DNA of 64,000 nucleotides from assembly GCA_004322045.1 (NCBI GenBank), contig SCRN01000010.1:124001-188000 (forward strand), written 5' to 3'. The position numbers were made by a program, and so were the translations under genes. The notes beneath the pieces are model-generated. The model was not told the origin of the DNA. It made no database searches and saw only the letters and a list, made by a program, of their open reading frames with translations. The stretch is from Paraburkholderia sp. (GTDB taxonomy: Bacteria > Pseudomonadota > Gammaproteobacteria > Burkholderiales > Burkholderiaceae). Below, in pieces: positions 1 to 8,031 of the stretch (positions are counted from its first letter, which is position 1; each line of letters opens with the position of its first letter).

Positions 1-564
1 TCGGGCGTTGCCCCAGCCGTCGCGGGGCCTATTGACGAACGCGATAACGGAAATGGGGCGCTCATGCGATGCCTTCCTGTCATCATGGTGGCGACGTCAC
101 GCGAGGAAGTGATTCATCTTGCTCGCAAGCAGAGTTTGGTAACCCATGGACATGAGCGTTCCCAGTTATGTTGCGCACTCTACTGCCTGACGGCGGTGGG
201 CATTCTTGAAAACATGTCTGCCGCAGATGCCGTACGGGCGGCAGAAGACGAATTGCTGGAACGCTACGCTGACATTGCAGAAGAAGCTGAATTGAAAATT
301 GCGTTGGATGGTCGCTTCGACGCGCCGCAGGGATCCGGTTATGTAGTTGACAGTTTTTGGTCGGCCGTTCACTGTCTATTGTCGACGCGCAATTACGAAG
401 ACTGTGTCAAGCGCGCGATAATGCTCGGCAACGACACAGACACCACGGCCGCTATCGCCGGTGGATTGGCAGGGGTTCTGTATGGTGAGGACGGGCTGCC
501 GGCACGGTGGCTTGCAACTTTGCGGCGGAAAGAAGTGGTCGAGGGTCTGTTGGCGAAGCTTTGA
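1..564 (+). CDS. ADP-ribosylglycohydrolase family protein (5' end outside window)
   Basis: The reading frame is open from base 1, so this is the C-terminal part of a longer protein and the ATG at 64 is internal. Just before and across it the frame reads D-N-G-N-G-A-L-M-R, matching the conserved GNGxLMR segment of the DraG/ADP-ribosylglycohydrolase fold. Near the C-terminus GNDTDTTAAIAGGLAG is the metal-binding D-T-D motif of the same family. Such enzymes remove ADP-ribose from proteins or small molecules using two magnesium ions in the cytosol. The substrate cannot be told from sequence. It is separated from the next gene by a degenerate repeat. Confidence 0.85.
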   Translation, partial: SGVAPAVAGPIDERDNGNGALMRCLPVIMVATSREEVIHLARKQSLVTHGHERSQLCCALYCLTAVGILENMSAADAVRAAEDELLERYADIAEEAELKIALDGRFDAPQGSGYVVDSFWSAVHCLLSTRNYEDCVKRAIMLGNDTDTTAAIAGGLAGVLYGEDGLPARWLATLRRKEVVEGLLAKL

Positions 565-610
565 GACTCCTGTCCGACGGCCGCCTTCGAATGGGACGAC
601 TGCCCCTTGT

Positions 611-690
611 GGGTCGAGATTCACCGCTCGGACACCTCCGGCTCGCCCGCGCGGCACGACGGCATTGTGTGGCGCAGTGCCGCCATTTTC
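611..690 (+). repeat. Degenerate direct repeat, copy 1
   Basis: By hand this 80-bp stretch aligns without gaps to 7952-8031 with about 63 matching positions, including identical blocks GGGTCGAGAT and CCGGCTCGCCCGCGCGGCA. Both copies lie in non-coding DNA in the same orientation and bracket the whole 750-7806 gene cluster. I see no transposase or terminal inverted repeats. Function unknown. Confidence 0.6.
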
Positions 691-749
691 GGCCACTCCC
701 CATACACTGGAAGTTGTCACTTGAATAGCTGCTTCGCCACTGCAAGCCG

Positions 750-1487
750 TCATCGATCCTTTGCTGAATTGAGCAACGGCGGCCCACCCAATGCTCGGCA
801 CAGCATCGACAAGTCCCTGATCGTCAGATACCAACGCGAATTCTCGCAGGTCGCGGCTTTCCCCTCTGAAAGACGTTTGCGAACGATCCATGCTGCCTGG
901 AGGCCAGCATTCAACGATCCGAGAACATCGAGATCGAAATCATCACCTACGTGCAGTAACGCCTCCGGCTGTACGCCTACCGACTTCGCTGCTTCCAGAA
1001 AAATCCTGGCATCAGGTTTCGCATAACCAAACGTTGCGGCGCTCAGGTGCGTACCAAAGAAGGCCGCACAACCGGTGAGCCTTAAATCGGCGTTGCCGTT
1101 TGTCACAGCCACGAGCGGAAATCTGGGGTTAAGCCAGGTCAACGCTGGCCAAACGTCTTTGTAGAGTTCGACTTTCTGCCGAGCGGAATAGAACACCGTA
1201 TATGCGTCTTCAGCGAGAGCGACGTCTTCCCCGGCCAGTTTCAGGACACGCCGGATCGAGCCAAGCCGTAAGGCTTGGTAGTTGCCCGCCAGGTCCGGCC
1301 GCGAGCGTTCGTATTGATCGCGCAGCGCTCCAAGCGCTCGCCAGTTCGGCAGCGTAGCGCCCGTTCGCGGCGCGTGTTCGCGCAACCACGAGTGTAGGGC
1401 GACTTCGGCGCGCTCGACCGCCAGCCTGAATGGCCAAAGCGTGTCGTCCAGATCGAACGAGATGGCCGATACCTTGCTCAGGCGCAT
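750..1487 (-). CDS. HAD-superfamily hydrolase
   Basis: Motif I of haloacid-dehalogenase phosphatases is at residues 12-16 (DLDDT, nucleophile and acid/base aspartates). A mid-protein VTNG provides motif II (Thr), a Lys in GYAKPD motif III, and HVGDDFDLDV motif IV. The insertion pattern suggests a class I HAD of 245 aa, usual for small-metabolite phosphatases. The start overlaps the end of the YbaK-like gene by 10 bp, so it is the last cistron of the minus-strand operon beginning with the reductase gene at 3924. Substrate unknown; its place in an aspartate cluster does not suggest an obvious phosphate ester. Confidence 0.8.
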   Translation of the reverse strand: MRLSKVSAISFDLDDTLWPFRLAVERAEVALHSWLREHAPRTGATLPNWRALGALRDQYERSRPDLAGNYQALRLGSIRRVLKLAGEDVALAEDAYTVFYSARQKVELYKDVWPALTWLNPRFPLVAVTNGNADLRLTGCAAFFGTHLSAATFGYAKPDARIFLEAAKSVGVQPEALLHVGDDFDLDVLGSLNAGLQAAWIVRKRLSEGKAATCENSRWYLTIRDLSMLCRALGGPPLLNSAKDR

Positions 1488-1957
1488 AGGGATTGCAGAA
1501 GCGGCTTGGCAATCCGCAAATAGTCGACCGAATCCAGAATAATCGACTGGTCGAGCCGTCCAGCATTAAAGGCGATCTCGCCAAAGCTTTCGACGAGATC
1601 AGGGTCAACGATCAGTTTGATGTTTGCCGAGAACGAGAAAGGAGGAATGGCACCAATGACGCACCCCGTCACTCGTTGCGCCTCTTCGGGCGACGCGAGC
1701 GTTGCTTTCTTGATCCCAGCAGCCGCAGCCACTCGCTTGAAGTCGAGTCTCCTGTCTCCCGGAAGAATCGCGAGGATCAGCGCGCGGTCGTCGTCTTTGC
1801 TCCTGCAAAGCATCGCCTTCGCACCTTGTCCGGGCGCGGTCCCGCGAATCGTTGCGACCAGGTCCGAGCGCCCCTCTGCAGGATGCTCGATGACGCGGAA
1901 TCGGGCCGCTTGGTCTTCGAGCAAAGCAACCAGCTTATCAAACACGGTGGGCGTCAT
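1478..1957 (-). CDS. YbaK/ProX-type aminoacyl-tRNA deacylase domain protein
   Basis: A 159-aa single-domain protein matching the YbaK/prolyl-tRNA-synthetase-associated domain, with AKAMLCRS, a glycine-rich VTGCVIGAIPPFSF segment and a C-terminal NAGRLDQSIILDS. Family members hydrolyse mischarged aminoacyl-tRNAs in the cytosol. Its ATG overlaps the stop of the ammonia-lyase gene (ATGA), implying translational coupling. A deacylase downstream of hydroxyaspartate/aspartate genes could clear tRNA charged with a non-standard amino acid made by the pathway, but that is inference. Confidence 0.8.
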   Translation of the reverse strand: MTPTVFDKLVALLEDQAARFRVIEHPAEGRSDLVATIRGTAPGQGAKAMLCRSKDDDRALILAILPGDRRLDFKRVAAAAGIKKATLASPEEAQRVTGCVIGAIPPFSFSANIKLIVDPDLVESFGEIAFNAGRLDQSIILDSVDYLRIAKPLLQSLCA

Positions 1958-2928
1958 GCTTGAGCCGTCGAGAGCGTGCAGAACCGCTCAAGGTCGATGT
2001 TGCCGCCGCTGATCAGCACGCCGACGCGCTTGCCCTGGAGAGATTCCTTCATGTTCAGTGCGGCGGCCAGTCCGAGGCATCCCGTCGGTTCCACGAGGAT
2101 CTTCATGCGAGCCGCGAAGAACTTCATTGCGCGCACCAGGTCGGCATCCGATGCCGTCAGAATGTCGTTTACATCGCGTTTGATGATACCGAACGTGTAG
2201 TTTCCGAGATGCTGCGTCTGCGCTCCGTCCGCGATCGTCTTCGGCGTTTCGATATGAACGATTTCGCCGCTTCGGAACGATTGCTGACCGTCATTGCCAG
2301 CTTCCGGCTCAACGCCGTACAAAATGCATTGCGGGGCAAGCCCACGCGTCGATAACGCGCTACCCGACAGAAGACCACCGCCGCCTAACGGCACAAACAG
2401 ATAGTCGAGCGCACCAACGTCTTCGAAAAGCTCCTTTGCGGCAGTACCCTGTCCCGAAAGGATATCTGGGTGATCGTAGGGTGGGATCAAGGTGAGGCCG
2501 TATTCTTCGGCCAGACGCCGGCCAATCGCCTCCCGATCTTCCGAGTAGCGGTCGTACACGACTACGTTCGCCCCATATCCCTTCGTGGCTGCCACCTTCG
2601 CTGCAGGCGCATCGTGGGGCATCACGATCGTGGCAGGGATATTGAGAATCCTCGCTGAAAGGGCAATCCCCTGGGCATGGTTGCCCGAGGAGAACGCGAC
2701 GACGCCGGCCTTGCGCTGCTCCGGCGAAAACTTCGAGAGCGCATTAAACGCCCCACGGAATTTGAAGGCCCCCATCCGTTGGAAGTTCTCACACTTGAGG
2801 AAAACCTCGGCGCCGATCATTTCGTTTAGCGTGCGCGAGGTCTGAACCGGGGTGCGATGTGCGACGCCGGCGATTCGGGAGGCCGCGGCCTCCACGTCAG
2901 CGTAGGTTGGAAGCTCGAAAGTAGTCAT
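1954..2928 (-). CDS. PLP-dependent threo-3-hydroxyaspartate ammonia-lyase/serine-threonine dehydratase family
   Basis: Fold-type II PLP enzyme, 324 aa. The Schiff-base lysine lies in FKFRGAFNAL near residue 58, followed by SSGNHAQG (substrate carboxylate loop), the phosphate loop PLGGGGLLSG and ISGGNID at the C-terminus. It lacks the C-terminal ACT regulatory domain of biosynthetic threonine deaminase, as in serine racemase and threo-3-hydroxyaspartate dehydratase (Sry1, BhcB). The latter converts 3-hydroxyaspartate to the iminosuccinate/enamine that hydrolyses to oxaloacetate and ammonia. The neighbouring imine-reductase family gene, RidA and asparaginase favour that role over threonine degradation. 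Exact substrate is inferred. Confidence 0.8.
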   Translation of the reverse strand: MTTFELPTYADVEAAASRIAGVAHRTPVQTSRTLNEMIGAEVFLKCENFQRMGAFKFRGAFNALSKFSPEQRKAGVVAFSSGNHAQGIALSARILNIPATIVMPHDAPAAKVAATKGYGANVVVYDRYSEDREAIGRRLAEEYGLTLIPPYDHPDILSGQGTAAKELFEDVGALDYLFVPLGGGGLLSGSALSTRGLAPQCILYGVEPEAGNDGQQSFRSGEIVHIETPKTIADGAQTQHLGNYTFGIIKRDVNDILTASDADLVRAMKFFAARMKILVEPTGCLGLAAALNMKESLQGKRVGVLISGGNIDLERFCTLSTAQA

Positions 2929-2952
2929 GTCAGACTCGGAAATAGATTGGAC

Positions 2953-3924
2953 TTACCACCGCCATGCGACGGACGTCCCGAGTTGCCGTTCGCTGGCGTG
3001 CTCGTAGAGAAACCGCGCAACTGTGAGGTCCTGCAAAGCAAGACCCGTCATATCAAACACGGTGATATCGCTCGGGGAACGCTTGAAGGATGTGGCGCCG
3101 GAAAGGAGTTCGCCGATTTCTGTGCACGGAAGCGACGGCGCCCACTGGTATTCGCCAATGGTGCGTGCTTGAACCTCATCGTCGACAAAAACACGCGCAC
3201 GTTCCAACACGCCGTCAGGCAGTTCGCGCTTGCCCGCAGTGTCGGCGCCAACACAGGTGAGGTGAGTTCCCGCTTGAACCGCGTCGGTGTCAAACAGCGC
3301 CCCACCACCGGGTGTCGCAGTAATGACGACGTCGCTTGCGGCTACGGCCGCGTTTCGATCCGTCGCAACGCTGATGGTGCACAGATCCCGGAATCTCGCT
3401 TCGAAAGCAGGCTCTGCCTTGCCGGTGACGGTCACGTATTGGACCGTGCATTGCTGTTGCAATGACTTCAACGCGTACTGAAGCTGGACGCTCGCCTGAA
3501 CCCCGGTGCCGAAGATGCAGATCCGCGTACTTTCAGGGCGCGCGAGTTGTTGGAGCCCCAAAGCACCAGCGGCACCGGTCCGCGCAGTCGTAATCGCATT
3601 ACCGTCTATGATGCAGAGCGGCCGGCCGCTCGAAGGGTCGAACAGCGCAACGGTCGCTTGATGAGGCTCCCCGCCGACACCCCGGTTGCTCGGCCAGAAT
3701 CCAGCCGCCTTAAAACCAAGAAGATTTTGGCTTGCTACATCGCCGGACTTGATGCCAAACACCCCACCTGTATGCAGCTTCTCGCGAACAACAGGGAATA
3801 CCCGACCGGCTCGCTGACTATGAAGAATAAATGCTTCCAGAACCGCAGCCATGACCTGCTCCGCGTGCAGAGCAGGTTCCACTACATCACGGTCGAGAAG
3901 GAGAAGCTTTGCATCTGCCGGCAT
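2953..3924 (-). CDS. Ornithine cyclodeaminase/mu-crystallin family reductase (BhcD-like candidate)
   Basis: A 323-aa Rossmann protein with the nucleotide loop FGTGVQASVQLQYAL near residue 140 and the family's conserved arginine/lysine active-site region (KSGDV, TARTGAAGAL). Members include ornithine cyclodeaminase, L-arginine dehydrogenase (DauB), alanine dehydrogenase and iminosuccinate reductase BhcD. Pairing with a hydroxyaspartate-dehydratase homologue 24 bp downstream fits iminosuccinate reduction to aspartate. The ATG at 3924 is chosen because GGAAGAG precedes it and the predicted promoter at 3954-3982 lies directly upstream; the longer frame from 3951 would start before the likely transcription start. 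Confidence 0.75.
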   Translation of the reverse strand: MPADAKLLLLDRDVVEPALHAEQVMAAVLEAFILHSQRAGRVFPVVREKLHTGGVFGIKSGDVASQNLLGFKAAGFWPSNRGVGGEPHQATVALFDPSSGRPLCIIDGNAITTARTGAAGALGLQQLARPESTRICIFGTGVQASVQLQYALKSLQQQCTVQYVTVTGKAEPAFEARFRDLCTISVATDRNAAVAASDVVITATPGGGALFDTDAVQAGTHLTCVGADTAGKRELPDGVLERARVFVDDEVQARTIGEYQWAPSLPCTEIGELLSGATSFKRSPSDITVFDMTGLALQDLTVARFLYEHASERQLGTSVAWRW

Positions 3925-3953
3925 GGTCGTACTCTTCCAATCGGATCTCATAA

Positions 3954-3982
3954 ACTATACATTATGTCCATAAATGGACTAA
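3954..3982 (-). promoter_or_regulatory. Promoter with overlapping GTCCAT palindrome
   Basis: On the minus strand TTAGTC (3977-3982) and TATAGT (3954-3959) are spaced by exactly 17 bp, a good sigma-70 promoter for the reductase operon. The palindrome GTCCAT-N2-ATGGAC (3966-3979) sits between and overlaps them, as a repressor site would. A related TGGAC/GTCCA pair lies before the asparaginase and regulator genes. Probable site for the regulator at 7162. Confidence 0.5.
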
Positions 3983-4026
3983 CTATCAATGTAGACGTGC
4001 CGTGCAATCCGAAGCGCCTTGATGGG

Positions 4027-5340
4027 TCACGATGAACGGGCATTCCCGTAATCGGGGACGGGTTCGGTACTTGTGCCTGGCGATCCTTGACCTTCTTCGT
4101 GCGTCCCAGCGGTCGACAGTTCACCTTCCCATTTCGCCACCACGGCACTGGCGATGCTGTTACCCAGAACATTGGTTGCCGTGCGGCCCATGTCAAGAAA
4201 CTGGTCAACTCCCATCACTAACAGCAAGCCAGCTTCAGGAAGATGGAACATTGGCAGGATCGCGGCGACCACAACCAGTGCACCTCGCGGAACCGCCGCC
4301 ATCCCCTTGCTGCTGATCATGAGGATGAGAAGCATGGTTATTTGCGTGCCGATGGGCATATGCACGCCGTACGCCTGTGCGATGAACACCGCCGCGAACG
4401 CCTGGTAGACCATCGAGCCGTCGAGATTAAACGAGTAGCCCAGCGGCAACACGAAGCCGACAAGGCGTCGATGCACGCCGAACTCCGTGAGCTTTTCCGT
4501 CAACACCGGAAAGGCCGCCTCACTGCTCGCCGTCGAGAAGGCAATCATCATCGGCTCGCGGATCTTCTTCACCAGTTCAGGCATACGGCGGCCCAGGGCA
4601 GCGTGGCCAGCGAAATAAAGCACCGTCCACAGTGCAAACAATGCCACGTAAAACCAGCCAACGAGCTTGCCGTAGGTAACGACGACGCCCAGGCCTTGCA
4701 CGGTGACGACACCTGCGATAGCAGCAAAGATACCGACGGGCGCAAAGGCCATCACCGCGTTCGTCGCACGAAGCATTGTCTCCATCAGTCCATCAACTGC
4801 GCGCCTCAGGAAAACGCCATGTTCGCCGGGCACTTTTCCCAAGGCAATGCCGAAGAACAGCGAGAACACAAGGATCTGCATGATCTGGTTTCCCGCCATC
4901 GCTCCGGCAATGCTGCTCGGGACGATATGCGTCAGGAGGTCATGAACATTCAACGCGCTCGTTTGTAGGTGGGTCGCAGCGTCCGCTGGCGGCAGCGGCA
5001 TGTTGAGATTGGCGCCGGGTTTCGCGATGTTGACGAATAGCAGGCCGATGCTGAGCGAGACGAGGGACGCGACAATGAACCAGCCGAGCGCCTTCGCGCC
5101 AATCCGCCCTATCGATTTCCCGCTGTCCATGCTAGCAATGCCAGAGACGAGCGTCGCGAAGACCAGCGGTGCAATAATCATCTTGATCATGTTCAAGAAA
5201 ATCGTCGTCACCATGCCGAAGTCACCGGCAATTGCCTTGGCAGCGGCTTCGTCTGCCGCGTATCGATGGCAGGCGTAGCCTACGACGATGCCGAGAATCA
5301 TGCCAACTATGATCCAATGGGACAGCTTCCACCTTTTCAT
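4027..5340 (-). CDS. dctA: C4-dicarboxylate/proton symporter DctA (DAACS family)
   Basis: A 437-residue polytopic inner-membrane transporter of the dicarboxylate/amino acid:cation symporter family. Diagnostic stretches are AFSTASSEAAFPVLTEKL, the Asn-Leu-Asp-Gly motif SFNLDGSMVYQA and GNSIASAVVAKWEGEL. DctA imports succinate, fumarate, malate and, in some bacteria, aspartate with protons or sodium. I start at 5340 because AAGGAGA lies about 8 bp upstream, rather than at the ATG 21 bp earlier. It is 17 bp downstream of the RidA gene and belongs to the asparaginase operon, so its cargo here is probably aspartate or a related dicarboxylate. Confidence 0.88.
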   Translation of the reverse strand: MKRWKLSHWIIVGMILGIVVGYACHRYAADEAAAKAIAGDFGMVTTIFLNMIKMIIAPLVFATLVSGIASMDSGKSIGRIGAKALGWFIVASLVSLSIGLLFVNIAKPGANLNMPLPPADAATHLQTSALNVHDLLTHIVPSSIAGAMAGNQIMQILVFSLFFGIALGKVPGEHGVFLRRAVDGLMETMLRATNAVMAFAPVGIFAAIAGVVTVQGLGVVVTYGKLVGWFYVALFALWTVLYFAGHAALGRRMPELVKKIREPMMIAFSTASSEAAFPVLTEKLTEFGVHRRLVGFVLPLGYSFNLDGSMVYQAFAAVFIAQAYGVHMPIGTQITMLLILMISSKGMAAVPRGALVVVAAILPMFHLPEAGLLLVMGVDQFLDMGRTATNVLGNSIASAVVAKWEGELSTAGTHEEGQGSPGTSTEPVPDYGNARSS

Positions 5341-5357
5341 GAGGGTATCTCCTTCGA

Positions 5358-5780
5358 TCACTTTTGATTGCAGTTAGCCGGAGCCAAGGCGACGGCCTCT
5401 ACCTCGACGGCTGACCCGTAATGCAACGATGCAGACTCCGCTACTGCCCGAGCCGGCTTGTGAGCCCCAATCCATTCCGCATAGAGTCGGTTGAAAATGG
5501 GCCAGTGCTCGATGTCCGAAACGAACACCCGTACCTGGACCAGATCGTCACGCGTGGCGCCAGCAGCCTTCAAAGCCGCGTCCACGTTGCGCAGCACCTG
5601 TCTGGTTTGAGCGTCAAACGGCGCGTCACTCAGCGGTTTTCCGCTGGGGTCGATCGGCAGTTGACCCGAGACAAATACAAATCCGTTCGCAATGCAGATG
5701 TGAGAGTAGTGGCCGGCCGGAGGAGCATTGTCGGGGGCGTTGGCGCACGTAATGGCAGTCGATTGGCCGTGGATAGACAT
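5358..5780 (-). CDS. RidA/YjgF family reactive-imine deaminase
   Basis: A 140-aa protein of the RidA (YjgF/YER057c/UK114) family. It begins with the typical substrate-loop region APPAGHYSH, continues with FVSGQLPIDPSG, and has the conserved catalytic arginine in PARAVAESASLHYG. RidA proteins hydrolyse enamine/imine intermediates released by PLP enzymes, giving the keto acid plus ammonia. An AAGGA Shine-Dalgarno precedes the ATG. The gene lies between asparaginase and DctA and shares the cluster with an ammonia-lyase that would release an iminosuccinate-type intermediate, so that is its likely substrate (inference). Confidence 0.88.
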   Translation of the reverse strand: MSIHGQSTAITCANAPDNAPPAGHYSHICIANGFVFVSGQLPIDPSGKPLSDAPFDAQTRQVLRNVDAALKAAGATRDDLVQVRVFVSDIEHWPIFNRLYAEWIGAHKPARAVAESASLHYGSAVEVEAVALAPANCNQK

Positions 5781-5879
5781 TCGTTGATCCTTGAGTGATG
5801 GACGTGTTAGCCGCGGCGAAAGACGCCTGCGCCAGGTCGGTAAGTCGCCAACGCGGGCGGTCCGCTAACCAGATGCGAT

Positions 5880-6992
5880 TCAGTAGGTTGCCTGGAACGC
5901 TTCCTGAACTTTGTCCGGCGACGTCACACCGTTGCCGACCAGCAGTTGAGTAAGCACACGCGCCTTTTGAGGGTTCAAATCGTCGGAAACGACGAATCCA
6001 TCCTTGTCGTCGGGCACCTCGACATTCCGGTTGACGAACCCGCTGCCCACACGCGTAGAACGGACTACCACGATGCCTCTGTGGGCCGCCGCCACCAGCG
6101 CGTCCAGCGCGGCTTTCGACGCATTTCCATCGCCGACACCAGCGAGAACGATACCTTTCGCCCCGTGCTGGACAGCGTCCTGAATCTGAGTGGCGTCCAT
6201 ATCTGCATGTGCATACACGATGTCGACTCGCGGTAGCCCTCCGACTGGCAACGCCATCGCCTTCGCGTGGTTCACCGGCGCGGGCGAGAGGTATCGGATC
6301 GAGGCAGGATCGACATATCCCAGCGGCCCAGCAGTCGGACTCTGGAAAGTATGGAGGGAGGTGGTGTTGGTCTTGGTCGCCCAACGCGGACTGCTGATCG
6401 TATCGTTCATCACCATCAACACGCCGCGATGAGCAGATTGAGGACTGGCGGCAACTTCGACTGCCTCGTACAGATTCATTGGACCATCTGCGCTGGTTGA
6501 ACCGCCAGAACGCATAGAACCGACGAGAACAACTGGCTTGTCGGTTGAGAGAACGAGATCCAGGAAGAAGCCGGTTTCCTCCATCGTGTCTGTGCCGTGT
6601 GTAATAACAACGCCGTCAACTTCATTCTGCTCGATGGCCTGTTTGATCCGGTTCGCGAGCCGGTACCAGATCTTGTTGTTCATGTCCTGCGAGCCGACAT
6701 TTGACATCTGCTCCGCTTTGATGGAAGCGATCTTGTCGAGACCTGGAACGCCTGCGAGGAGTTGATCGCCGGTGACCCCGCCGGCGTTGTAGCCGATTGC
6801 CGAGCGCGGATCGGGGGTGCTTGCAATCGTGCCGCCCGTTGCCAGAACGAGAATCCTCGGCAGCTTATGCGGCGCGTTATCGCTGGGCTGCTGTGCATTG
6901 GCGCCGGTCACGAAGGCTCCCACTGTGAGTGCCAAAAGTGCCGCACGCAGACCTCTCGTCGAGGCCAACGGGCGTATGAGTTTTCCTTGCAT
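5880..6992 (-). CDS. ansB: Periplasmic type II L-asparaginase
   Basis: A 370-aa protein with a Sec signal peptide ending near ANAQQ (residue 35). It then has the asparaginase signature LATGGTIAS with the nucleophilic Thr, HGTDTMEETGFFLDL with the second Thr-Asp pair, and MRSGGSTSADGPMNL carrying the catalytic Lys region. The enzyme hydrolyses asparagine (and weakly glutamine) to aspartate and ammonia in the periplasm. AGGAG lies 6 bp before the ATG. It is the first gene of the minus-strand operon with ridA and dctA, divergent from the YheO/DauR-type regulator, so expression is probably controlled from the shared region 6993-7161. Confidence 0.9.
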   Translation of the reverse strand: MQGKLIRPLASTRGLRAALLALTVGAFVTGANAQQPSDNAPHKLPRILVLATGGTIASTPDPRSAIGYNAGGVTGDQLLAGVPGLDKIASIKAEQMSNVGSQDMNNKIWYRLANRIKQAIEQNEVDGVVITHGTDTMEETGFFLDLVLSTDKPVVLVGSMRSGGSTSADGPMNLYEAVEVAASPQSAHRGVLMVMNDTISSPRWATKTNTTSLHTFQSPTAGPLGYVDPASIRYLSPAPVNHAKAMALPVGGLPRVDIVYAHADMDATQIQDAVQHGAKGIVLAGVGDGNASKAALDALVAAAHRGIVVVRSTRVGSGFVNRNVEVPDDKDGFVVSDDLNPQKARVLTQLLVGNGVTSPDKVQEAFQATY

Positions 6993-7064
6993 TGCCTATC
7001 TCCTGATGATGTCTATTTGGGGACCGAGCTGCACGCCATCGAAGACGCTGGCCGACTCACCATC

Positions 7065-7100
7065 TGGACGTATAGTCCATGTTTAGATGTTTTGTATAAA
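7065..7100 (+). promoter_or_regulatory. Putative operator and promoter region, ansB/regulator intergenic
   Basis: TGGAC-N5-GTCCA (7065-7079) is an inverted repeat built from the same GTCCA element as the palindrome at 3966-3979. TATAAA at 7095-7100 is a candidate -10 for the plus-strand regulator, placing the repeat around its -35. A third TAGTCCA lies at 7167-7173, over the regulator's start codons. Sites are seen; the binding protein is inferred. Confidence 0.4.
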
Positions 7101-7161
7101 TAGGGGAATGCGAGGATTTCCCTCCCCGTATCAAGAGTCTGTACAATGCGAACAAATGTAG

Positions 7162-7806
7162 ATGAATAGTCCAATGGCAAAGCGCAAACTCACCAGCGAG
7201 CAGCAGACCATCCTCGATCAGGTCAAGCACATCGCAGCGGGATTGGGCGAAACTCTTGCGCCTTTTACGGAAGTGGTCGTGCACGACCTCCTTCATCCAA
7301 AAAACGCGATTCTTGCGATCCACAACAACCTGTCTGGGCGTCAGGTCGGCGACCCTGCGACCGAGCTTGGTTTGGCACGTATCGCCGATCCGGAGTACCC
7401 GCAGGTTCTGGCGAACTATGCGAATCGTTTCGCGGATGGCCGGCAGGCCAAGAGCACATCGATCGGCATAAAGGATTCGGAGGGGCAGTACGTTGCCGCT
7501 CTTTGCCTGAACGTCGATGTGACCCTATTCCGCAGCATAACTACCATGCTGGAGCAGTTTTCTGCGATCAATGCCGATGTAGCAAGGGAGTCGCTCGACC
7601 CATCGAGGGCGGAGTCCCTGCGTGAGCGAATCGATCGGTTCGCGGTTAGTTTGGCAACAACCCCGCAGGCGCTGCGCACTGACCAACGAAGGGCTATGAT
7701 GCAAGCCCTTAGAGATGAGGGATACCTCGATATACGACGCTCGATGGAGACGGTCGCCCAACATCTGGGCGTGTCGCGAGCGACTGTCTACAACGACGCA
7801 AAGTGA
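7162..7806 (+). CDS. YheO/DauR-type transcriptional regulator (PAS-like domain plus HTH)
   Basis: A 214-aa protein. The N-terminal half is a YheO-like PAS domain (FTEVVVHDL, a segment reading IHNNLSGRQVGD, and KSTSIGIKDSEGQYVAALCLNVDV). The C-terminal end is a helix-turn-helix, METVAQHLGVSRATVYN. DauR of Pseudomonas, from this family, represses D-arginine catabolic genes that include an ornithine-cyclodeaminase-family dehydrogenase; here the same enzyme family is nearby. The gene is divergent from ansB. Two in-frame ATGs (7162, 7174) lack a clear ribosome site, so the start is uncertain. Predicted repressor responding to an amino acid such as aspartate or hydroxyaspartate (inference). Confidence 0.8.
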   Translation: MNSPMAKRKLTSEQQTILDQVKHIAAGLGETLAPFTEVVVHDLLHPKNAILAIHNNLSGRQVGDPATELGLARIADPEYPQVLANYANRFADGRQAKSTSIGIKDSEGQYVAALCLNVDVTLFRSITTMLEQFSAINADVARESLDPSRAESLRERIDRFAVSLATTPQALRTDQRRAMMQALRDEGYLDIRRSMETVAQHLGVSRATVYNDAK

Positions 7807-7951
7807 GAGAAGTGCCGCGATGTGCGGCATCTTTATCGTTTAGATCACGCTCCGGGGCCGCAGATAAACACAGGCTATATTGCGCGCGTCCGATGGCGGT
7901 TCAGCTCTCCAAAGTGGCCGTAGGACGCGAAAACTCCCGAACGGCAGAAAC

Positions 7952-8031
7952 GGGTCGAGATCTGCCGCCCGAACGTCGCCGGCTCGCCCGCGCGGCAAGA
8001 CGGCGTCGTGTGGCGCGTTGTCGCCATGACC
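7952..8031 (+). repeat. Degenerate direct repeat, copy 2
   Basis: Counterpart of 611-690, same orientation, ungapped over 80 bp at about 79% identity by hand count. It lies 145 bp beyond the regulator gene. Together the two copies bound the asparagine/hydroxyaspartate cluster. Confidence 0.6.
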
